64,000 nucleotides of DNA, taken from assembly GCA_054601695.1 (NCBI GenBank), contig BAAHQB010000133.1:450889-514888 (forward strand), in the 5' to 3' direction. A program made the position numbers and the translations under genes. The DNA comes from Amorphochlora amoebiformis (taxonomy: Eukaryota; Cercozoa; Chlorarachniophyceae). The first letter of the stretch is position 1. Every line of letters begins with the position of its first letter. The notes beneath the pieces were generated by a model, which saw only the letters and a program-made list of their open reading frames with translations, did not search any database and was not told where the DNA came from. Of the stretch, positions 1 to 64,000 are shown piece after piece.

Positions 1-1192
<1,192 letters not shown>

Positions 1193-1242
1193 TGTGTATG
1201 TAAAGGTATGTAAAGGTATGTAAAGGTTGCACAGTACATTAT

Positions 1243-1306
<64 letters not shown>

Positions 1307-1370
1307 ATTATTACATACATACATGTAAATTATTTATATATATTTACATATATATAGAAATATATATGTT

Positions 1371-1402
<32 letters not shown>

Positions 1403-1435
1403 TACATGTATGTTAACACACGTACATATATCCAG

Positions 1436-27269
<25,834 letters not shown>

Positions 27270-27932
27270 CGGGCACTTGAGGGATGTTTTTTTGTCTATG
27301 TCCACCATTTCAGATGTCCATTCTCATAATTCGATTCTATTTTCGCGGTATTCGGGTTTATTATAATCTTCTGATTGTTGTCAGACACGTGTGGGTCCGA
27401 GTAGAGGTGAAAAGTTTCGGTGCTTGGATGATTGGAAATGGTAGCAGGGCTTTGCTAGCGAATTTAAAACTTGACCATCAGTAGCTGTCCAGACTGTTCC
27501 GTATAACTTACATACATTATATATACTAGTTCTATATATAGATATATATATATATATATATATATCACGGAGCATTTTACACCCACTAGACCCAGAACAC
27601 TTGTATGCTGATAAACTAGATATTGTGATATATACCATATATTTTATACAAAACAAAACTAAAAAATAGCACGTATATCTAGTGTACTTGAATTTGCTAT
27701 CTAGACTATATCGTGATGATGATACTATCGTAGATTTATGGCGACCTGCTGGACTTAACGAGTCATTGACAAACACCGGATATTCAATATATCACTTAGA
27801 TTTTGAATACGTTGACTAGTCACTGTTCAATGCTTGATATGAAAAAATATTAGTTACAAAATCTGCAATAACACTAGTAACACTCCGAATCACCAGTGCA
27901 TCGATAACCGAGCTTCTCGTGATCCGCTAACC
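27270..27932. other. Region downstream of the helicase stop
   Basis: Balanced-composition sequence with only one short TA tract (27539-27565). It includes several short open frames on both strands, none with convincing coding. Part is presumably the helicase 3' UTR. No AATAAA hexamer was recognised close to the stop. Confidence 0.5.
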
Positions 27933-28473
27933 ATGGGCCGGCTGAACGATGAGAGAGCTCAGCTCCGAGGCCCTTGCTGTACATGTACCAATCTTTTCAG
28001 ATCTTCGCGTAAGCGCAGTATTCATCGTAAGTCATCTTTGCCTTCACACTCTGATATCTTGTCAGTTGAATCCTTTCACTGTTGGGTAAAGGGGATGGTA
28101 AGATTGGAGGAGAAAGAGATGCCGCCGGGTGCATACCAAGCCTGCCGGCCCGATGACCCGATGTTTTCAAATCTAAGGGACCTCTACCTAGCCCTAATAA
28201 CCCTACCCTTAGAATTACCTAGGAATCCAACAACCAATTTTCTCACCCTATGTTTATACCGTATTGTGTGGTGTGTGTGTGTGAGTGGGGAATTACAATA
28301 AGTGCTCGGAAATTCTGCCTCGATACCCAGACTTTCGGATGAGAGTTTCAAGACAAACATTCTTGTTCCATCCTGGTATATTATGTATATATATATATAT
28401 ATTATATATATATATATATTTATAATATATATATGTTTACATATTTGGATATACAATATTTTTATATATATAT

Positions 28474-28531
<58 letters not shown>

Positions 28532-28651
28532 ACATACATATATACTATATATATATATATATGTATGTATAATATATATATTTATATTATATATATAGAT
28601 ATATATATACATGTCTATGTATATATATATATATATATAGTGTATACACAC

Positions 28652-28689
<38 letters not shown>

Positions 28690-28709
28690 TATTATATATA
28701 TATATATAT

Positions 28710-28749
<40 letters not shown>

Positions 28750-28913
28750 GTACATATATATATAATTTTTTATATATATGTATATATATATATGTACATA
28801 GTAAATATATATTATATTATAATTGTTAAATATTAAAAGTCTATATTGTAATATTTCTATTTAAAAATTTATATGTATAAATATATATATATATATATAT
28901 ATACATATGTATG

Positions 28914-28978
<65 letters not shown>

Positions 28979-29075
28979 GCATATATCATGTATATTATAT
29001 AGCGTTTGTATGGAAAAATTATTCAGTCTATATTGTAATATTTCTATTTATTATATACACATATATATATATGTA

Positions 29076-29145
<70 letters not shown>

Positions 29146-29148
29146 TGG

Positions 29149-29179
<31 letters not shown>

Positions 29180-29311
29180 AATATATATATATATATTCGC
29201 CCTCTCTCTCTTCTCTCCCCACGCTCTCCATCTTCTCTCCGCTCCACACATCGCACTATGAATGCATGCAGAGTACAAATACCTTGCTCCTTGCATACCT
29301 CAGGGAGATAC
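27933..29311 (+). CDS. Candidate exons of an unknown + strand gene (uncertain)
   Basis: Four islands join in phase: 27933-28026 (starts [19 protein letters not shown] donor), 28066-28097 ([11 protein letters not shown]), 28303-28375 ([19 protein letters not shown], donor GTATAT) and 29272-29311 ([13 protein letters not shown]). The third intron is the only large TA tract of this gene (28376-29200). I do not recognise the protein. No clean phase-2 exon follows 29311, so continuity with the exons further downstream is unproven. The composition and short introns resemble the gene at 30150-31935, and the two may be one transcription unit. Confidence 0.35.
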
Positions 29312-29465
29312 GTAGCGGAATAGTTGTCATAGCTCCCATCAAATTTTATAGTAATTCCATGCAGGCCAATCTGATGAAGTTTCCACAGAGCGTCAGCATT
29401 CTTTCACTCTCTCATGTTTCTTTCTTGTTTCGCTGTTTCGCTCATCGTCTTTCCTGGCACTGCAG

Positions 29466-29959
29466 GCATGTATGACATGTCATGTCAGCGGATCTAACCG
29501 TCCAATCGTAGCAATTCTTTCCATCTTCAAAGTTAGTGAGAAACGACGTATTGACAGCGAGACTTGGTATTTCTTTTTGGGCCATCGGCCTGAACCGAGA
29601 GTCCTTGAGTGCGCTGAAAACATTAGGTCAAACAGGAAATTCCAACGGAGGTTTTTAGTATCCAACCTTATGAGGGCGTAGTCTTCGAGACCCTTCGCCA
29701 AGGGACGAGCCTCAAACGTGCCTATGCATCCTCGCAAGCGCCAGCTAGTTCGGCTCGATTCCTTTTTCTTCCACGTCACAAACAACGGGCTGACGTTTTC
29801 GCATTTTAGTCAAACCATGATACAAAAACGCTTTTTCGAGTGTTGATGTGGTCAAAATCGTACAATTTCCCCGATGGTAGATCGGGATCTCGAACAGACA
29901 CTTTTGAGTCGAACTTTGCGCGGAGAACATCGAAGCAGAATGCACAAGAGTCCAGGCAC
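29466..29959 (+). CDS. Candidate coding segments, frame unresolved
   Basis: Three consecutive open + strand stretches have acceptor-like borders. 29466-29626 follows CACTGCAG and includes RRIDSETWYFFLGHRPEP. 29659-29806 follows GGTTTTTAG and includes YEGVVFETLRQGTSLKRA. 29810-29959 follows GCATTTTAG and includes TLFRVLMWSKSYNFPDG. The implied introns are only about 30 nt or shorter, so at least one border is wrong. Open frames on the - strand over the same bases (29480-29785, 29745-30194) cannot be excluded. No family is recognised. Confidence 0.3.
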
Positions 29960-30149
29960 TGACTGTTCGTGAATGACATCGAGCCGAATTGTCTTGGAGA
30001 TTTCCAGAGAATTTACCGGTTAGTCTCCCCCGGGATTCACAATCTAAAATCCGATATTCAAAACCGTTTTCCTTCGTATCCCGGGGATACCCGGATAAAC
30101 GATTGCATACAAACACGCCGAAGGTACGACACACAAAAAGGGTGGCGGG

Positions 30150-31935
30150 ATGCAATTCTCGCTGGCAAAGGTGTTTGCCGTCGGTAGCCGACAACTGAAG
30201 ACGGATGTGGGAGACATAGCGATACCTCTATTCGAGTCTGTCGAGAATTCAGAAGAAGACGACGAGGAGAGAAAGCAACGGAGTCGCGAAGGTACCATTT
30301 AATTCAAATTGTATGATCTTCTGTAACTATTTTCCGCAGGAAGCTGGGTTCACAGCTCCCGTACAATTCGCACCCCTCGATTTCAAACTGAGACGGTAAG
30401 TTTTGAGCCACGCTTGCACGGCACATACCGCTATGATGAAAACCAAGTTTCCATAGAATTTACCGAATACTCCTGTGGATTATACTTACATGCACTACCA
30501 GCTGAGAGCGACACATACCGGAATCCATTTATTACACTGTCCAAAAAGCACATCGCTAAGTGTATTGTTTCCATAATTTAGGCCTCACTCCGATTTCGCT
30601 TCTCGCTCGCTAATTCAAACTTGGTATTCAAAAAACTTGAGCTACATCGCGTTTGTATCCCCACTAACATGCTATTTGCTTGGCAGAAAATAGTGGATTT
30701 TGAGCCGAAGTATCAGACTGAGACGACTATCTCCAGGGGATTCACGGTGACCGCCCGTCGTCTTTCTACTCACAGATGGTCCTCCCCTAGTAAAAAGAAA
30801 CGCGATAATAAGGTAGTCACCCCTCCGTACCGTAATGTTAGCATGTTCAACGTAATCTATCAGAGCTCGTCATACACCCAGCGCAAGCACCGCAACTTTC
30901 AACCCGCCAACTCATTCTCACTCTGCAACGCCCGTATTGAAAACCACTCATCACTGAAGGATATGGTTCACGAGCGATGGGGTCATTGGGCGGAACCCGT
31001 CTGTAAACAAAAAGCATCTGTCCCACCACTGTCCACTCTGAGGCATGTGAGCTTGGTTCGAAAAAACTGCGCACCGCTCGCGAGCAGTGGGATGTCGGAG
31101 GCGTCTAGCAGTGAAGCTGTATCCTCTCCAGAGGAATGGTGAGAATTTCAAACTTCAGTGTACGTCATTATATTACCTTATCCCTTCACAATACAGGATA
31201 GCCGCCTACGGCGAACAGCTGGGGCCTGAAGACGTATGCTTGGCATTTGTGCTCAAGCTCAGAGTCCCGACAGACCTAGGGAATCCCGAAATGAGGGTAG
31301 GGGAAAAGATGGGTCGATCCGGCTTCGGAGAGGAGATACACTTGTCTTCGTACCACGTGCTGCAATCGGGTAGTCAACCGGGCAAGTTCTCCCAAGCACT
31401 ATCGAGCTCGCTACTCAGACGTTGGGGAGTGATCGATGATGATAGGGCGAACGGCAAAACTAATATCGAGGACATCAAGAGGAAAACTGAGATAAACTTG
31501 CAGCGTATACTTCAAGATCTGCGCTTCAAAATCGTCGTGAAGATGGGGATGGACGGGCCGGAGCTTGCCAACTTAGATCTTCCTTTAGCTCAGCTGGAGG
31601 CGTCTGGATCCTTGAGTATATCTGCGCGCAAGGGAAGTCGCTTCTTCTGTTTGGAGGGCGAGTTCGGTGAGCATGCGTCAAGGATGCTGGCGGTGTGGAT
31701 GAATCGTGACGTGGACTCTGAGCTAGATGCCTACTGGCTCATCAACGACAAGAAGAACGAACTCAAAGAGGGGGAATCGAGGATACTAGGCTCAATGCGT
31801 TTAAGCAATGTACGGGTTTCCGGAGCCCCTGTATTAAGGCATTCTGCAGCTGCGTCACCGGCTGTGGCGATAGAAGCAGAAGAAACTCCCACGATATCCC
31901 CATCTGAGGTACCACACGTGGCTGTAGCAACGTAG
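30150..31935 (+). CDS. Unknown protein, 4 exons, 462 residues
   Basis: Exons 30150-30291, 30340-30395, 30687-31138 and 31197-31935 total 1389 nt and stay open to a TAG stop. Introns are 48, 291 and 58 nt of ordinary composition with GTACCA/GTAAGT/GTGAGA donors and TTCCGCAG/TTGGCAG/ATACAG acceptors. The start ATG at 30150 is the first after an in-frame stop near 30094. It opens with MQFSLAKVFAVGSRQL, which could be a weak amphipathic leader, then an acidic stretch (ENSEEDDEE) and a basic serine-rich middle. The C-terminal 245 residues look folded and beta-rich (VCLAFVLKLRVP, LRFKIVVKMGMDGPE, SGSLSISARKGSRFFCLEGE), with an alanine/proline-rich tail. I do not recognise a family. Unlike its neighbours it carries no repeat-filled intron. 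Confidence 0.72.
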
Positions 31936-48075
<16,140 letters not shown>

Positions 48076-48147
48076 CTACATATGTAGTATATATATATAC
48101 ATACATATATATATATATATATATATGATATATGTATGTATATTGTA

Positions 48148-48182
48148 TTCTACATGTATAACAACATTTCAAATGTCTACAT
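48148..48182 (-). repeat. Copy of the acceptor edge of exon 48075-48024
   Basis: TATGTAGACATTTGAAATGTTGTTATA on the - strand resembles TATGTAGGTATTTGAAATGCTGTCAAA at the genuine exon start. Confidence 0.7.
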
Positions 48183-48297
48183 ATATTTATAGTAATATAT
48201 ACATACATATTTATATATGTATATATACATATATACATATGTTGTATATAAATATATATATATATATACATATTTATATTTGTCATATATATGTATG

Positions 48298-48353
<56 letters not shown>

Positions 48354-48464
48354 ATAGATGTATGCATGTAATATATATATATATATATATTTATATTTTT
48401 TATATATATCATAAATATATATATATATATATATATATCTGTATGTAAATATATATACATATAT

Positions 48465-48533
<69 letters not shown>

Positions 48534-48539
48534 CCCTCT

Positions 48540-48745
48540 CGTAACCACCCGAAATTCCGCTCTCTTCCTCCCCCCCCCCTCCCCCTCTTTTGAATATCCC
48601 TCACTCTCAGTTTTCTCTCCTCCCCCCCCCCCACTTTTTTCCCCTCCGCTCCCCTTTTCTTTCTCATTCTCCGCCTCTTTTTATGGTCGACCTCCATCGC
48701 TGCCTTGCGCAGACCACCTTCGCTCTTGCCTAGATTAAAGCACAT
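48540..48745 (-). other. Polypurine (- strand) tract with an open frame
   Basis: The - strand is mostly A and G over 48600-48680. An ATG at 48745 opens a lysine/arginine/glycine-rich frame (e.g. [14 protein letters not shown]). It could be the missing first exon of the Thg1-like gene, but no donor gives the required phase 0 at exon 48075-48024. I regard it as low-complexity, probably upstream region. Confidence 0.3.
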
Positions 48746-48779
48746 GTATGCATAGTATTACACACATATGTGTATCTGT

Positions 48780-49543
48780 GCCCACGAAAAAAGTCAAAGA
48801 TCCTGGAAAAAACACCCGTGGACTCCCCTGGACGCTCTTTCTCCTCGCTCATCGGATGGATTATGACCGAACTCTTCCGCGCAAAATTTGGGAATCCCGG
48901 GAATCCCGAGATTTACCCGGAATTCAGTAATATTCCCAAGAATTTTTTTTTTAGAATTTTCTTTAATCCCGGTTTTTATGTGAGTGAATCCCGGGACTGT
49001 AGTCTCTGAGGATCTCCAGAGTAGGAAGCATCCGGCAAGGCTGATCATGGGTTCGAAACCTGAGATGTGCGTTTTTTTTTTTCTAAATTCTGTTTCCGTC
49101 GGTACTTGCGCTCACATTTTACACCAGTTCTAGCAGTTGTTGTAAATTATATCTGATGAATCCACTATCTATTTACTAGATCTAATACGGCGGATACAGC
49201 TTATTACTAACATTAGTCTAGCTGTAGACTGGACATATACTAGATACGAAAATATGAGCTAGATATCTAGTAGATGGGCCGCGTGTTGCACGTGTCTGTC
49301 TAATGTTATGTTCAAATTCTAGAAATTCTACAGAGACTTTGTCGAACAAATTCGAAATGCTGATCACGGCCGACAAGTTAAAAATAAAAATGCTATCACG
49401 GACACAACCGGACAGTGGCGGGACACCTCTCTGCTAACAGTAACTGTCGATACGAATTTATTCTAGTCTTATAAATAACTTCAATAAAAGTCAAATGTCA
49501 ATATCATGATTACTAGTTTCTCTCTGACCAAAATATGTATCGG
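48780..49543. other. Unique intergenic DNA between the two - strand genes
   Basis: Balanced composition. 48880-49000 contains repeated GGGAATCCCGGGAATCCCG and a TCCCGG motif also seen near 30030-30090 and 25020-25250. No coding is recognised from 49100 to 49543. This is the likely 5' flank of the Thg1-like gene and the 3' flank of the Sel1-like gene. Confidence 0.5.
49050..49085 (+). promoter_or_regulatory. B-box-like motif followed by a T run
   Basis: GGTTCGAAACC at 49050-49060 fits the RNA polymerase III B-box consensus. A run of at least ten T follows at 49072, as in a Pol III terminator. No convincing A box or cloverleaf is visible upstream, so this could be a tRNA-derived SINE remnant or chance. 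Confidence 0.3.
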
Positions 49544-49547
49544 GCGT

Positions 49548-49599
49548 GACACAGCCCTCTGTCACATTACACGACCGTGACACAGCCCATGGTCACGGT
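49548..49599. terminator. Two inverted repeats just 3' of the Sel1-like stop codon
   Basis: ACCGTGAC..GTCACGGT (49574-49599, 8-bp stem, 10-nt loop) and TGACA..TGTCA (49548-49565) share the GTGACACAGCCC sequence. They lie 17-70 bp beyond the - strand TAG at 49618-49616. A role in 3' end formation is inference. Confidence 0.35.
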
Positions 49600-49615
49600 G
49601 GAACAGAAGGCTAGG

Positions 49616-63556
<13,941 letters not shown>

Positions 63557-63633
63557 CTATTTTCATAACGTATATACATATGTATATATATGTATATATA
63601 TATGTATATATACATATATATATATAATGTACA

Positions 63634-63697
<64 letters not shown>

Positions 63698-63771
63698 ATA
63701 TATGTATGTATATAAAAATGAATATGCCGATATTTATATAAATATATAATACATATATGGTGCCTATATAT

Positions 63772-63815
<44 letters not shown>

Positions 63816-63866
63816 ATATGCACATGTTATATTCAGATAGATATCTGTGTTTGCATATATATATAT

Positions 63867-63956
<90 letters not shown>

Positions 63957-64000
63957 CAAAATATACATTCTTATATACTTATACGTAAATTTCTATATAT
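63557..64000. other. Right-end TA repeat
   Basis: Only TA-type microsatellite with short unique words. It is presumed to be intron of the Sel1-like gene, whose upstream exons lie beyond the window. Confidence 0.6.

Noticed and set aside
29745-30194. 149-residue - strand open frame
   Set aside because: It overlaps the start of the + strand gene and lacks recognisable motifs or splice context. Kept only as an alternative for 29.4-30.1 kb.
49030-49085. A tRNA gene
   Set aside because: A B-box-like word and T run are present, but no acceptor stem, anticodon arm or A box could be drawn.

Overview
This window comes from a nuclear genome of a microbial eukaryote, probably an alga or other protist. 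The lineage cannot be fixed from the sequence. Coding DNA of ordinary composition survives only as tiny exons, mostly 30-100 nt. They float in a sea of (TA)n microsatellite, TG/CA variants and interstitial telomere-type repeat (CCCTAA/TTAGGG). Most long open frames (YIYIYI, NPNPNP, LTLTLT, SLSLSL, KKKK) are translations of repeat and are not genes. When the islands between repeats are translated and joined at GT..AG borders, they fit together in reading phase. Everything below on gene structure was spliced by eye from genomic sequence alone. There is no transcript evidence.

Layout. (1) About 1.4-27.3 kb, + strand: a SEN1/senataxin-type SF1B RNA-DNA helicase in 31 recognisable exons, 5' end outside the window or unrecognised, TAA stop at 27267-27269. 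(2) 27.3-32 kb: a repeat-poor island with compact exons and ordinary introns. It holds a + strand gene of unknown function (30150-31935, 462 codons), perhaps continuous with candidate exons from 27933. (3) About 34.6-48.1 kb, - strand: a Thg1-like 3'-5' nucleotidyltransferase (tRNA-His guanylyltransferase superfamily) in about 17-18 exons. (4) 49.6 kb to beyond the right edge, - strand: a Sel1-like-repeat protein in 30 recognisable exons, TAG stop at 49616-49618, 5' end outside the window. The last two genes run head to tail on the - strand and converge with the + strand genes around 32-34.5 kb.

The striking feature is the relation between repeats and splicing. Introns typically read G|GTATATA...TATATAG|, so a TA array flanked by G supplies both splice sites. 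Others begin GTAACCCTAACC or end CCCTAG, CTAACCAG or CTAACTAG, so the telomeric register supplies donor, acceptor and repeated CTAAC branch-point-like motifs. Many exon edges have been copied several times together with the adjoining repeat. This makes tandem arrays of decoy donor or acceptor sites, and examples occur beside at least fifteen exons of three genes. The genes have no evident pathway link beyond RNA metabolism for the helicase and the Thg1-like enzyme. The novelty lies in the genome architecture: simple-repeat introns and splice-site-bearing minisatellites.
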